From NCBI GenBank assembly GCA_036023115.1, contig JAYKKT010000089.1:19463001-19527000 (forward strand): a stretch of DNA of 64,000 bases, read 5' to 3'. Position numbers and translations under genes: made by a program. Of this stretch, positions 1 to 12,116 are shown piece after piece. Source of the stretch: Brasenia schreberi. Taxonomy: Eukaryota; Streptophyta; Magnoliopsida; Nymphaeales; Cabombaceae. The notes below the pieces were generated by a model that searched no databases, had not been told where the DNA came from, and was given only the letters and a program-made list of their open reading frames with translations. Each line of letters begins with the position of its first letter. The stretch's first letter is position 1.

Positions 1-3000
1 TCTTTAAGTATTGAATATTGATAGGATCTGCTAAATTCCTACCTTCTACATCGATCAACCAATACGAATTGTTCGTAGTGGTTGCTCGTACAACATAGGG
101 TCCATCCCAGTTGGGGCGCCACTTGCCTACGGGGTGTGGGCCATGATGGTGGATGGTTTTCAAGACCAGATCTCCCACTTCAAAGTGGCGAGGTCTCATG
201 TGTTTGCTATAATGTCGGGCTATCCTTTGCCGGTATGCGCGAGCATGATCCATGGCAAGGAGTCGCCTCTCATCTAGCAAATCTAGTTTGGCCATCCTAG
301 CATGCTAAAGCGTCTCTAGGGGGAGGTCGAGTGCTATAGATGTATGAAATGAATGCAGTTGGGTATGAATGGGAAGAATGGCGTTTGTGCCATAGATCAA
401 TTCGAATGGTGTGGCATTCGTGGGAGTCCAGATGGAAGTCCTATAAGCCCATAAGGCTTCATCCAGCTTCTCGTGCCACGTCCTACCCTTCTCTAAGGTT
501 TTCTCAATAATACTAATGAGAGTCTTGTTTGTGGCTTCGGCTTGGCCGTTGCCTTGAGGGTAGTAGGGCGAGGAGAAGTGGTGAGTTATGCCATACGTGT
601 TGCACAACTTAACCATCCGCTCATTCTTGAATGGGGTACCATTATCAGACACAAGGTCTCGTGGAACCCCAAATCGAGCCAAGATATTCCTCCGGATGAA
701 AGCCACCACATGCTGCCCCATTACATTCGTTAGGAAAATGGCTTCCACCCACTTGGAGAAATACTCCGTGGCTGCTAAAATAAAACGATGCCCATTCGAG
801 GCCTTTGGAAATATTGGGCCTACAATGTCAAACACCCACATGGTAAATGGCCAGGGGCTGACCACGGAATGCAATGTAGATGAAGGGATATGAATGGCGT
901 GTCCATGCACTTGACATGGATGACACTTCCTAACATGATCGTGACAATCCTTTTTCAGGGTGGACCAAAAATAACCCCCTCTAAGTATTTTCATTGCCAT
1001 CATGTTGGCATTAACATGACCTCCACATTCTCCATCATGGAACTCGTGCATCACTATCCTAGCCTCCTCTAGGTCGATACACCTAAGCAGAATGCCGGTA
1101 AAACTCTTTTTATATAAGACCCTACCTAGAATGGTGTATCGGGTCGAAATCTTATGAATGAATGCCTTATCTTTGGATGTGGCATTCTCGGTAAATCCCC
1201 CATTTTCTAAAAATTGTTTTATGTCATAGAACCAGGGTTTTTCAATAGACTCTGGGTTGTTTTGGCAAATATCCAAGTCGTGTGTGGATGGATGGGGCGC
1301 ATGCCATATTTCCAAAGATCTGGTCCCTGATATGGGATCGACCTTCAGGGCTGAGCCCAAGGAGGAGAGGGCATCGGCGATGCCATTGTCCTCTCTTCCC
1401 ACGTGTGTGAGCTTACACGACTGGAAGGATTGGACCAATCGAGTGGCCAACTCGTGATATGGAAGTAGTTTCTCATTATGTACTTGCCAAAATTTTAAAA
1501 CCTGGTTTATGACAAGGAGCGAATCTCCAAAGACCTCGATGCATGATGCCCCTAGAGTTTTCGAAATCCTTAAGCCTTGTATGAGTGCTTCATACTCAGC
1601 TACGTTGTTGGAACATTCGAAATCTAACCGGACTGCTATGGGAATCTCGCCCTTTTCAGGGGAGATTAGGATGATCCCGGCACCAGCCCCTCGTTGGTTT
1701 CGTGCCCTGTCGAAGTGCATCTTCCACACTTGGTTTTCGAAAGAATTTGCCAAAATGTGGTTTTGAAAATGGTTTTGCAATATGCCTTCATCAGGCATTT
1801 TGACAAGAGTGGGATATGCGTCCTCCAAGGGGAATTCAGCCATGTAATCTGCTAGGGCTTGCCCCTTAATGGAGATCTGGTGATGGTATTTCAGGTCATA
1901 CTCCATTAGAAGGAGTTGCCATTTGCCCAATCTACCCGTGAGAATGGGTTTTTCGAACAAGTGCTTGATTGGATCAAGCTTGGACACTATCCAGATCTCA
2001 TGATCTAGGAAATAGTGTCTGAACTTCTGGCAGGCCCAGACTAGGGCTAAGCACGTCTTCTCCATGGCTTGATAATTTCGTTCATAAGCCAAGAGAGTTT
2101 TCGAAATATAGTAGATGGCATACTCCTTATGGGTGTCATCCTCGTATTGAGCCAACAGGGCTCCTAAAGCATTCACATGCACGGAGATGTATAATAAAAG
2201 CGGTTTTCCTTGTTTTGGAGGATTCAAAACGGGGGGATTAACCAAGTATGCCTTCAGCCTCTCGAAGGACTTTTGGCATTCGTCGTCCCATAAGAATTTC
2301 GTACCCTTCCTCAACAGTTTGTTGAAGGGTTCGCATCTAGTTGCCAGATTCGATATGAATCGGCGCACAGATTGTAATCGACCCTGGAGGCTACGGACTT
2401 GGGTGAGATTGGAGGGTGGAGCCATGTCTATGATGGCTCGACACTTAGAGGGGTCGACTTCTATTCCCCTTTGGCTCACCATAAAGCCTAGAAGCTTCCC
2501 TGATTCTACCCCGAACACACATTTTTGAGGGTTTAGCTTTACTTTGTAAAGTCTAAGCCTTTCGAAAATCTTTTGTAAACATTCGATATGAGTGCATCGG
2601 GTTTTGGATTTCGCCAAGAGATCATCTACATACACTTCTACAAGCTCGTGAATTTGATCATGGAAGATCGTGTTCATGGCTCGTTGGTATGTTGCGCCGG
2701 CATTTTTCAAACCAAAGGGCATGACTGTATAGCAGTACGTGCCCCATGGGGTTGTGAAGGCGGTCTTACCCTGATCTCGTGGGCTTAGTTTGATTTGATT
2801 ATAGCCTGAATAGCCATCCATGAATGAAAACATTTCATGATTTGCAGTACTATCGACTATCAAATCTATGTTTGGTAAAGGATAATTATCCTTTGGAGTG
2901 GCTTTATTCAGGTTTCTGAAATCGATGCATATTCGAATTTTCCCATTGGTCTTTCGAACCACAACGATATTTGACAACCAATCAGAATATGCAATGGGTT

Positions 3001-3673
3001 TTATAAATCCGGCTTTTAGCAGATCTTCTAAACCCTTTTTGACTTGCGTGTGTACATTCGGGTGTATTTTCCTAAGCTTCTGCTTTATTGGTTTTACACC
3101 TACATCTAAGGGAAGACGATGCTCGACAATGCTGGGATCTATGCCCGGCATGTCTTCATACGTCCATGCAAACACATCTAAATAGGTTTGTAGAAATGCA
3201 ATGAATGCTAACTTTTTAGTTTCATGCAAGCATGCGCCTATTTTGATGGTTTTGGGATTGGAATCATCCCCTAGGTTCACCTCTACGACATCTCCTCCTA
3301 CTGATTGGGAAGGTCTTTCAAAATCGAGAATTCTATGAAATTCTGGGAGCTCAGAAGTGGGATCTTCCTCAAGGGGATCCACTTCTGGGCTTTGATCATT
3401 CTTGTGGGCTATAGACCCGAGGAAACTTGATGCGTGGTTTTCAAAATAACCTGGTTTTGTACTTGGATTTTCAAGTGATTTCGAAATTTTTGGTCTGGCT
3501 ATGCAGATGACGCTTCTTTCGAAATCCTTTTCTTTTGCCAAAGTCTTACCAGGAGCAGCTATGTACAAAATCTTTTTGGTATTTTCCAAATTTTCAATTT
3601 TTTTTGGCTTTTGTAAAACAAGAACTTTGGGAACTATACAAAGCACTCTTTTTTCGAGTTTTTGTTTTTCCAT
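1..3673 (-). pseudogene. pol: Element A pol: RT-RNase H-aRNase H-integrase, one premature stop
   Basis: Second open frame of element A. It encodes the replication enzymes: RT with the YVDD catalytic motif, a degenerate Ty3-type RNase H, a second archaeal-type RNase H, then integrase with an HHCC zinc-binding motif (HDGECGGH...CHPC) and a DDE core (FDIVGP, SDNGTPF, QGNGQAE). The frame is open from the start codon at 3673 down to a TAG at 305-307. The other copies have CAG there, so about 105 codons of the integrase C-terminus are cut off. The same frame continues to the window edge, and the natural stop (after KYHV in the other copies) lies just outside. The first aRNase H motif reads HFDRARN instead of HFDGARN, a further change next to a catalytic Asp. 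Confidence 0.93.
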
Positions 3674-3764
3674 TGTTTTTGGTTTTTCTTGTTTTTCGAT
3701 TTTTTTTTATTTTAAGTTTTCAAATGTTTTTCGTATTTTTAGAAAAAGGGATCTTCCGTCATAC

Positions 3765-3766
3765 CT
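3765..3766 (-). promoter_or_regulatory. Candidate 3' splice site between gag-pro and pol (element A)
   Basis: On the minus strand the 114-bp gap between the two frames contains a pyrimidine run ending in TTTGTAG followed by GTATGACGGAAG. The same acceptor-like motif is at the same place in B, C, D and divergent F. Splicing is an inference by analogy with Ogre elements, which are known to carry an intron near the protease/RT boundary. Confidence 0.4.
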
Positions 3767-3787
3767 ACAAAGGGAAAACACTACGGG

Positions 3788-6667
3788 TTACACTCGGAAT
3801 AGGAGGTCTAAATCGTAGGTTTCTTCAAAGACAGGCTCCGGGGCACCCTTGACCCAGGTGGTCACAGGGGGTGGCTCCGACGGTATTTGGGGAGTATAGC
3901 CGATCCCATATCGGCTTGGGTTGACCCTAGGAAGGATGGGCTCTAGGAGACCCTGGTTTTGTGCCCCTAGACTTTTGTAGGGCGTATAGCCCATGTTCAA
4001 TAACATGTTCCACGACCTTTTGTTTTTTGAAAAGATGGGATATAAGTCGTGGTCCTGGAACATGCTATCGTCCATATTAGGCTCGTATGGCCTTTTATCC
4101 AGGGGTTTTGGAAATAGGGAACGCTTGGGTTTTCCTAGGAGGATTAGAGTCGGGAGGGGGCCTGCTTTGGGCGGCCCCTTCACACATACAACCTTCCTAG
4201 GGTTGTTCAACACGAGCCGAGGTGGCTCAACCATAATTTGCCCCAGGTTAGCCTCATGGGCCTGGGAGCTCGATAAACAAGGGGAGTTTATGATCCCCTG
4301 AAGCTGTGGGTGACTCTCACCTAGGATCACTACGACCTGGTCCCTAAAAGGGATCTTAACACACCTGTGGAAGGTGGATGGCACAGCGCACAAGCTGTGT
4401 ATCCAGGGCCTTCCCAGCAACAGGTTATAATGGGGATGGATGTCCAAGACATGGAACACCCCCGTGTGTTCGATCCCTCCCGTTTCCATTGGGAGTTCGA
4501 TGGATCCTAAAGGCCTAGACGCATTCCCATCGTATCCAGTGATAACGATGGGGCTTGGGTTCACTGAAGTCAAGGTGACTCTGATTTTGTACGCCACATG
4601 AAGTGGAAGGATGTTGAGCCCTCCTCCACCATCGACTAGGCACTTGTCCAGAGAGTGGTTGTTTAGAACCACCTCGATATGCAGGGCCTGGTTATGGGTT
4701 TCGTAGGGTCTATCTACATCATCTTCCGAAAAGGTGATGGGCGATTTTGCTCCTAATAAAGCCACTTGGGCAGACAAGGATTCCAGACTTATGTTCGAAT
4801 CAACCTTGGCCCTTTCTAGAATTTTCTCTAAGACAAGTCTATGCCTAGGCGAGGTTTTGATAAGCTCTAGGATAGACATGTGAATAGGAATCTTTGAAAG
4901 GTGGTTTTCGAAATCATAAGGATTTAGGATGACTTTGTCCTTATCTGCTTTTGGCAAATCACTAGGAATACATGCTTTTGAGGGGCCAGGCACACTGACC
5001 ACCTTTTGAGCACCTTGAAGGTGCGGGGGTTGGTAGATCCTCCCGGATCTAGTGACTTCTCCCACGACCAGCCTAGGGTTCGCGCTAAACTTGGCTCTAA
5101 GGATGAGCTGAGGAAAACCTTGGATTTTCAAAACTGGTTTTGCCGGGGTTTCCACTTTTGGTGGTCCCCGAATGACGACTTGGGCAGGCCTCTTGTATAA
5201 TACAAGGATGGGCGCACAAGTAGGTCGACCAGGTTCTGGCTTTTGCGCTAGTTCCTTGGAAATGGTGAGGGTACATACCTCCTTTCCTTTCCCACTGCCA
5301 CTGGCGTGTTTGGGAAAGGGTTCCTTGAAGATAGCTTGAGGTGGCTCAGGTTCCGCAGTGACCTGGAGCCGGCCTTCCGCTATCAAGTTCTCAATTTTAT
5401 TTAAAAGAGAGAAGCAGCGTTTGGTATCATGGCCTTTGAGCCGATGATACTTGCAAAATCGGTTTAAATACCCCCCTTTGGAAGTGACTCCTTCGGGGAT
5501 TTCAGGGAGTTCGATCATGCCCTGGGCAAGTAAGAGGTCTAGGACCTCCGACACAGGTTGCCCCAGCGGAGTGTACTCCTGTTTTTCAACCGGTTTTTGA
5601 GAATTACGTTCTCTCTTATTTTCTAATTTTTCAAAATTTTTGGAAGTGCCTGCCATGCTCGGATCCACCCGGACATTGGCGATTTTATGGGGCTTTGCCC
5701 CTTTGTCCGTCGTGGGCAGCCCATATGCGATGGGTTTTTCCAAACGGGTTTTTGGAACAGCACTTCCTTTCCATAAGTGGTCGTATGTCCCTTTTCGCAA
5801 GTTGGTTTCGAAAAGGGAGGCCTTTTTGATCAACTTATGGAAAGTTGAAATCTCATGGAGCGAGAGAAGGGTTTTTAACTCGCTTTTGAAATTATCTAGG
5901 ATGAGCATTACTGCGCATCCTTCGGATATGGGCTCTCGCACTTGGCCTAAAAGCGACCTCCATCTTATAATGAAGGCATGCACGTCTTCGTTCATGCCTT
6001 GCTTTGTATCCCTTAAGGTATTCAGGGTTGGCGTGACTTCCACGTTGTGTGCAAATCTTTGCATGAAGCAGTTCGCTAACTCTTCAAAAGTAGCGAACTG
6101 GCTTAAGTCGTAGGAAGCCAGCCATTTGGCAGCTGTGCCTTTAAGGGATAGAGGGAACCAATACACCCATTTCATCGAGTCCTTTTTCTTCTTATGGGCT
6201 CGACGCGAGAAAAGCTGCAAGTGAGACCTAGGGTCTCCCATGCCATCATACCGATGGAAGTTCGGTATTTCATCGTCACTGTCTGTTTCGTAATCCATAG
6301 GAAGGAAATCACACAGGGCGTAGCTTCTTTTCTCTTTATTCTGCCCTTTCAGCAACTGCTGTAGGGCTTTACGGTCCTTTTGTGTGAAGGACTCGTGGTA
6401 TTAGTTGCCTTCCATTACGGAGGCCTCTTTTTCCTTGCGAGGTTTTTCAGATTTCTTTTTAGGCCTTTCTTCACCGTTCGATGAACATGAATTGCCTACT
6501 CCAGCCTCTTGGCTGAGAGCATCGATTTTGGCCTCAAACTCCCTTCTCAAGTCCTCGATTTCATCTAGTTTTATTTTGTTTTTGAAAATCCTCCTAGAGT
6601 GAGAACTTGATGCGCATGAGCCTTGGCTCGACACTTCACTTGGATTGGATTTTGACATGCTTTTCAA
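3788..6667 (-). pseudogene. gag-pro: Element A gag-protease with one nonsense codon
   Basis: This 960-codon frame is identical in length to B's intact one (12818-15697). It holds the capsid-like gag domain (MGDPRSHLQLFSRR... to about residue 290), a zinc-knuckle variant CKYHRLKGHDTKRC, a retroviral-type aspartic protease (LVDGGGGLNILP) and a C-terminal G-patch-like segment (MGYTPYKSLG...GIGYTP). A TAA at 6401-6403, where B and H have CAA, stops translation after codon 88, leaving an 88-residue N-terminal peptide and an open stretch of 855 codons from a later Met. The start at 6667 is chosen because MKSMSKSNPS is shared with B. Gag would form the particle, and the protease would mature the polyproteins. 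Confidence 0.93.
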
Positions 6668-6778
6668 GCTTTTTCAAAATTTCCTAAGTACAAGCAAAGA
6701 AAACAAGTTAAAACGACACCTTTTTACAAAATTTTCGCAAGACTTCTACAAGTAAACTCGATTTCTGAAAAGGCTCAC

Positions 6779-6796
6779 GTCCCACCGGGCGTGCCA
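6779..6796 (-). other. Primer-binding site, element A
   Basis: On the minus strand this reads TGGCACGCCCGGTGGGAC, 5 nt inside the LTR end at 6802. It is identical to the PBS of B and has the TGG start that pairs with a tRNA CCA end. I did not assign the tRNA. Confidence 0.88.
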
Positions 6797-7379
6797 ATCT
6801 CTGTAGACGCGCGAAAATCCCCGCCTCTTCGTCCCTTTCGGGGCTTGGAGTGGATCTTCTCGTGTGTCTAAGGCCTATGTATACAAATAGGGCGTGCCAG
6901 CTAGCTTACTTAAGCTAGCGAAGATATTTTTATCACTGACTTCTAAACGTGGCGACTGTGAGCAAGTAAGCTCTTATCGTCGCAGACCTTCTTGCACCGA
7001 TGCGCAAGGGTCAGTCTGTACGCTTTTGCAAAAATCGAGTTTTGGAGAGAAAGTCTACGAAGCGGTTCGAGGTGTCTATTTCGGGTCTTTAGGATGCGAT
7101 TGCATATTTTAGATCACGTGGATTTGCACGTGCCTAAGTCTTTTCTTTTATCCCTTTTCGGGCCACCTAGTTTGTGTGTTATGAACACTCCACTACATGG
7201 GCGAATTCGAGCGGGGCTTGCTTTGATGCAATATGCGTCCTACCTCGTGGTATGGCGTAGATGCAATGCAAACTCACGCTACTCCAAAGGGAAAACCCGA
7301 AATGTAAAGACAATACTGAAGGGAAATAGCAGAAGGGAAATAACCGAAGGGAAATAACCGAAGGGAGATATGTATATAG

Positions 7380-8010
7380 CTTATGTATATGAGCCCTTAC
7401 TCGGGTCTTGCAAATAAGAGCGAAGGCTCAATGTGGGTGCGTGCTTGAATTGAAAGACTTACACACACGACATGAAATTAAACCCAAATATAAATTGCAG
7501 TATGGCCTTGACTAAGGTCTTGGGAATAAGAGCGAAGGCTCAATGTGTGTGAGAGTGCTTGAATTGAAAGACTACCCACACGACATAAATGAAACCCAAA
7601 TATAACTGCAATAAGGCCTTTACTAAGGTCTTGGGAGTAAGAGCGAAGGCTGAATGTGTGTGAAAGTGTTTGAATTAAAAGACTTACTCAAACGACATGA
7701 AATGAAACCCAAATAGTATAGGTCGGCCCTTACTTGGGTCTTTCAAATAAGAGCGAAAGCTCAATGTGTGTGAGAGTGCTTGAATTGAAAGACTTACTCA
7801 CATGACATGAAATGAAACCCAAATAGTATAGGTCGGCCCTTACTTGGGTCTTTCAAATAAGAGCGAAAGCTCAATGTGTGTGAGAGTGCTTGAATTGAAA
7901 GACTTACTCACACGACATGAAATGAAACCCAAATAGTATAGGTCGGCCCTTACTTGGGTCTTTCAACTAAGAGCGAAAGCTCAATGTGTGTGAGTGCTTG
8001 AATTGAAAGA
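7380..8010 (-). repeat. ~110-bp tandem array in element A LTR (6 units)
   Basis: The anchor GTGCTTGAATTGAAAG recurs at 7441, 7555, 7666 (variant), 7776, 7886 and 7994, a spacing of about 108-114 bp. Two unit subtypes occur: one with GGTCTTTCAA and one with GGTCTTGGGA/GTAAGAG. The same array, with different copy number, is in every LTR of the main family. Confidence 0.92.
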
Positions 8011-8956
8011 CAACGCACCCAACTTAAACAAAACCCTTCGAAAATGAAAGTATATATGTACACTTATATATTAGGGGCTGATTAGGCCTGTGTGTGTTCA
8101 AAATCGTGCACGACTAAGAGGGTGCACGTGTGTGGTTGTGCCAAGCCACGTTATTACAAGCGGGGGGAGACTATGCTCCGTTATTACAACCCCGTATCAA
8201 ATTGAATCTCAAGCAAGTATACAACTAAAGACCGGGTTTAGACACTTACGAGTAGCTGGTCCGTAGAGGTCTTGCTTGAGCGTGGACTTGGCCTTGGGCT
8301 GCGAACGGGAGCTCCGCGAAGGTAGGTGATCAAAGGTGCTGGCCGGTTGCAAGTGGGGCGCGGGATAGGCGCCTCGAAGGTGGCCGGTGGCAAGTAGATG
8401 TCGCCTCAAGGTAGGGGGTTTAAATGGGCTGAACGAGTGAGGTCTTAGGATCACTAGGGGAGTTGAGTACTTATGGAAAACTGGCCCTAAGGGAGAGTTT
8501 GTGAGAAGGCCGAATGGGACACCTAGGGGAAGGTAGTGGCCGGCGGTTTGGGTTGTGCTAGGTTCGGCTAAGTTAAAATGGTGGTGGCGGGCTGCTAGGG
8601 TGACTAAGGTGATGGTGTGGTGGGTGGCTGGGAGTGGAGAGGTAGTAGAGAAGGGTTTAGGTAGGGTTAAAGAAGGCTTACCGGATGGGGAGAAGTGGCG
8701 AGTGGATGAAGAGAGAAGCCGGGTGTTGATGGGAGTTCGGCTGGTTCGGCTGGATGAAGGTGGTGGCGTCCGACTGGGTGAGGTGGTGGTGGATGGGAGA
8801 GGGAAGGTGGCGGTGCAGGTGGAGCTGATGGAGCAGGTGGAGCAGGCGAAGGTGATGGAGAGTGGTCCCGGCTGGGTGAGATATGGGAGAAGGAGAGGGC
8901 CCGGCTGGGTGAGATGGTGGTTCCCACTTGGAAAACCCACCCCCAAAGGGGAGGGG

Positions 8957-8964
8957 TTTAAATA
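8957..8964 (-). promoter_or_regulatory. TATA-like box, element A LTR
   Basis: It reads TATTTAAA on the minus strand, followed by a C-rich run, as in B, D and the solo LTR. This is the likely core promoter of the element; the transcription start is inferred to lie about 30 bp downstream. Confidence 0.6.
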
Positions 8965-9163
8965 GGGAATGGGTAGGTCGGTTAGGGCTGGGCTGAGGGT
9001 AGTGGTTAGGTGGTTTAGGTAGGGTGGTATGTAGATAAGGTGGGCTGGAAAGGGTTGGGCCAGATATTTTAAAACTAGGGGTTTGGGTAGATTGTGGGCT
9101 AAGGGTGGTTTAGGGGTTTAGGGCTAGGCTAGGTGGTTGGGTTTTAGGGTGAGGTTTAGTGAG

Positions 9164-9168
9164 CTAGG
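9164..9168. repeat. Left target-site duplication of element B (CTAGG)
   Basis: CTAGG directly precedes TGTAAACACC and is repeated directly after TCTACA at 24150-24154. Both copies lie in the CCTAA-rich U3 of element A's LTR. Confidence 0.93.
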
Positions 9169-9650
9169 TGTAAACACCCCGAAATCCCATGAATTTCTCA
9201 AAATCCATCTGGTTTTATACAAGCAGCCCCAAAGGGCCATTTTGAGTCTGGAAACCCAGGAGCCTTCCAGACAACCCTGTATATATGTTTTAAACTTTAT
9301 CTTTCAAAAAACATATGATATGGCTTTTTTGAAAACCCTTTTAAAACACGTTTTTGAAACCCCGAAGTGGCTTGGCCCGATCAAGACAGGACCAGGAGAG
9401 CCAAGAAGAGCCCGGAACCGGAGCACATGTCAAGCCCGGCGCAGCAACTCTTGTATTTGATTCACACCCCAGGATCTCGAACGTCCAAGACCCTGTTCTT
9501 ACCAAAATAGCATTTGAAGTCATCTCCAGAAGGCAGAAACGGAGGCGGACGACCATGTTGGCGAAGACCCAACGCAGACGGAGTACTGATGCTGTCAGGC
9601 CCCGCACGAATCGTCCGTTTCGAACCCAGCTTGAAGGAGTCAGAGTTCAG

Positions 9651-9742
9651 TTTGGATTGGATCTGGACCATATATATCCAGATTCCAATCCAAACCCATG
9701 CGTGGACTTGGATTTGGATTTGGATCCAGAGATCCAATCCAA
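9651..9742 (+). other. Two adjacent U3 hairpins
   Basis: First, 9651-9694: TTTGGATTGGATCTGGA pairs with TCCAGATTCCAATCCAAA (one bulged base) around a CCATATATA loop. Second, 9714-9742: TTGGATTTGGATC pairs with GATCCAATCCAA around CAGA. Both are present in all LTRs of the main family. Confidence 0.7.
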
Positions 9743-9939
9743 TATCCATATCCATGGCCCACATCACCTTCTCATAAATGGAGGTGGGGCCCACTTGAAA
9801 TTCACGTGGGATATTGGGCATGAGAGAGAGTGGGGGTGAAAAATATCAAGAGTGTTGTATTAAGCTTGACTTGTGTGTCAAGTTGGGTTTAATCATGTGG
9901 GTTTGCCTAATTGAGTGGGTTTAAGCTTGTAATTAGCTA

Positions 9940-10390
9940 AAACCTAACCTAGGGCTGCACCAACATGGGGTGATCAAGGTCTATGGGCCATGCTAAGGGA
10001 GCTCCCTCACCTAAACCTAACCCAAAATGCCTAATCCTAGCCTAAACCCCTAATCCACCCCTAATCTGAACCTAATCACCTAACCCACTTCCCTAATCCC
10101 GGCCTAATCCCAACCTAATCACCTAACCCACTTCCCTAATCCTAGATTAATTTCCCTAATCCTAGCCTAAACCCAACCTAATCACCTAACCTAGCTCACT
10201 AAACCTCACCCTAAAACCCAACCACCTAACCTAGCCCTAAACCCCTAAACCACCCTTAGCCCACGATTTACCCAAACCCCTAGTTTTAAAATATCTGGCC
10301 CAACCCCTTCCAGCCCACCTTATCTACATACCACCCTACCTAAACCACCTAACCACTACCCTCAGCCCAGCCCTAACCGACCTACCCATC
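9940..10390 (+). repeat. Degenerate CCTAA-rich tract of U3
   Basis: About 450 bp of irregular CCTAATCC/CCTAAACC/CCTAACC units, including a directly repeated ~40-bp block (AACCTAATCACCTAACCC...). It resembles plant telomere units (CCCTAAA) but is too irregular to be telomeric. It is present in every main-family LTR, and B and D both landed in this tract of other copies. Confidence 0.8.
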
Positions 10391-10393
10391 CCC

Positions 10394-10401
10394 TATTTAA
10401 A
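10394..10401 (+). promoter_or_regulatory. TATA-like box, element B 5' LTR
   Basis: TATTTAAA followed by a run of C, conserved at the same LTR position in A, D, B 3' and the solo LTR. C has TATAAAA and H has TATATAAA at this place. It probably sets the U3/R boundary about 30 bp downstream. Confidence 0.65.
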
Positions 10402-10672
10402 CCCCCCCTCCTTGTGGGCGGGTTTTCCAAGTGGGAACCACCATCTCACCCAGCCGGGCCCTCTCCTTCTCCCATCTCTCACCCAGCCGGGACCACTCCC
10501 CACCTCCGCCTGCTCCATCTGCTCCGCCAGCCACCACCTGCACCGCCACCTTCCCCTCTTCCATCCACCACCACCATCCCTCAGCCGGACGCCATCACCT
10601 CCACCCAACCGAACCAGCCAACAGCCACCTGCCCGCCTGCTTCCCACTTCATCCGCCACCTCTCCCCATTCG

Positions 10673-10674
10673 GT
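10673..10674 (+). promoter_or_regulatory. Candidate 5' splice site in LTR leader
   Basis: The context CATTCGGTAAGTACC is close to the plant donor consensus (AG/GTAAGT) and lies about 280 bp after the TATA box. A second donor-like CGTAAGTG is at 11119. Both recur in D and B 3'; the solo LTR and C have GGTTAGTAC at the first site. Use is unproven. Confidence 0.3.
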
Positions 10675-11359
10675 AAGTACCCCAAACTCCCTCAAAGCCC
10701 CTCTCTACCACCTCTCCACTCTTAGCCACCCATCCTACCTTCATCTCAGCCCTTTTGCCACCACCACTTTAACCTAGCCGAACCTAGTATAACCCAAGCT
10801 GCCGGCCACTACCTAGCCATCATCTCCCATTCGGCCTTCCCCTAGGTGTCCTATTCGGCCTTCCGACCGGCTCACCTTCTAGGTCCAGTTTCCCTAAACT
10901 CTCAACTCCCCTAGTGACCCTAAGAACCCACTTATTCAGCCACTTTAAACCCCCTATTTGGAGGCGCCATCTACTTGCCACCGGCCACCTTCGAGGCGCC
11001 TATCCCGCGCCCCACTTGCAGCCGGCCAGCACCCTTGATCACCTACCTTTGCGGAGCTCCCACTTGCAGCCCAAGGCCAAGCCCACGCTCAAGCAAGACC
11101 TCTACGGACCAGCTACTCGTAAGTGTCTAAACTCGGTCCTTAGTTGTACACTTGCTTGAGATTCAATTTGATACGGGGTTGTAATAACGGAGCATAGTCT
11201 CCCCCCGCTTGTAATAACGTGGCTTGGCACAACCACACACGTGCACTCTCTTAGTCGTGCACGATTTTGAACACACATGGGCCTAATCAGCCCCTAATAT
11301 ATAAGTGTATATATATACTTTCATTTTCGAAGGGTTTTTGTTTAAGTTGGGTGCGTTGT

Positions 11360-12110
11360 CTTTCAATTCAAGCACTCTCACACACATTGAGCTTTCGCTC
11401 TTAGTTGAAAGACCCAAGTAAGGGCCGACCTATACTATTTGGGTTTCATTTCATGTCGTGTGAGTAAGTCTTTCAATTCAAGCACTCTCACACACATTGA
11501 GCTTTCGCCCTTAGTTGAAAGACCCAAGTAAGGGCCGACCTATACTATTTGGGTTTCATTTCATGTCGTGTGAGTAAGTCTTTCAATTCAAGCACTTTCA
11601 CACACATTGAGCCTTCGCTCTTACTCCCAAGACCTTAGTAAAGGCCTTATTGCAGTTATATTTGGGTTTCATTTATGTCGTGTGGGTAGTCTTTCAATTC
11701 AAGCACTCTCACACACATTGAGCCTTCGCTCTTACTCCCAAGACCTTAGTCAAGGCCATACTGCAATTTATATTTGGGTTTCATTTCATGTCGTGTGAGT
11801 AAGTCTTTCAATTCAAGCACTTTCACACACATTGAGCCTTCGCTCTTACTCCCAAGACCTTAGTAAAGGCCTTATTGCAGTTATATTTGGGTTTCATTTA
11901 TGTCGTGTGGGTAGTCTTTCAATTCAAGCACTCTCACACACATTGAGCCTTCGCTCTTACTCCCAAGACCTTAGTCAAGGCCATACTGCAATTTATATTT
12001 GGGTTTAATTTCATGTCGTCTGTGTAAGTCTTTCAATTCAAGCACGCACCCACATTGAGCCTTCGCTCTTATTTGCAAGACCCGAGTAAGGGCTCATATA
12101 CATAAGCTAT
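11360..12110 (+). repeat. ~110-bp tandem array, element B 5' LTR (7 units, last partial)
   Basis: The anchor CTTTCAATTCAAGCAC occurs at 11360, 11470, 11580, 11691, 11805, 11916 and 12030. Units alternate between a type with GAAAGACCCAAGTAAGGG and a type with CCAAGACCTTAGT. The 3' LTR has the same unit number and order, as expected for a young insertion. Confidence 0.93.
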
Positions 12111-12116
12111 CTACAT

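Larger units (their letters stand above)
6802..9168 (-). repeat. Element A 5' LTR, U5/R-side portion (first of two parts)
   Basis: On the minus strand this ends in TCTACA next to the PBS. It carries, from the LTR 3' end inward, the U5 hairpin (6900-6919), the 14-bp TTATTTCCCTTCGG-type repeats, the ~110-bp tandem array, and the TATA region. It stops abruptly at 9168 where B is inserted. The remaining ~1 kb of U3 is at 24155-25183, giving an LTR of about 3.4 kb. Long proline/serine-rich open stretches here (8209-8965, both strands) are low-complexity and not called as genes. Confidence 0.92.

Noticed and set aside
6405..6602. Many plus-strand open frames opposite gag and pol of element A, and minus-strand ones opposite B, C and D
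   Set aside because: These are antisense shadows that appear in the same place opposite each copy of the real genes, without domains.
8209..8965. Long overlapping Pro/Ser-rich open frames on both strands (also 10393-10777, 21896-22258, 49868-50211, 58893-59236)
   Set aside because: They are open in several frames because the DNA is C-rich low-complexity LTR leader. They recur only as part of LTR copies and show no domain.
9462..9839. Open frames rich in WIQIQIQ or DLDLDLDP repeats in every LTR
   Set aside because: They are translations of the GGATTTGGATTTGGATCC hairpin region in U3, upstream of the TATA box. They are open on both strands, as expected for near-palindromic DNA.
9940..10390. 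Interstitial telomere
   Set aside because: Units are irregular in length and sequence, and the tract is a fixed part of each LTR of the family.
11360..12110. Regularly spaced repeats resembling a CRISPR array
   Set aside because: The whole ~110-bp unit is repeated, not a short repeat with unique spacers. The context is a plant LTR and no cas genes are present.
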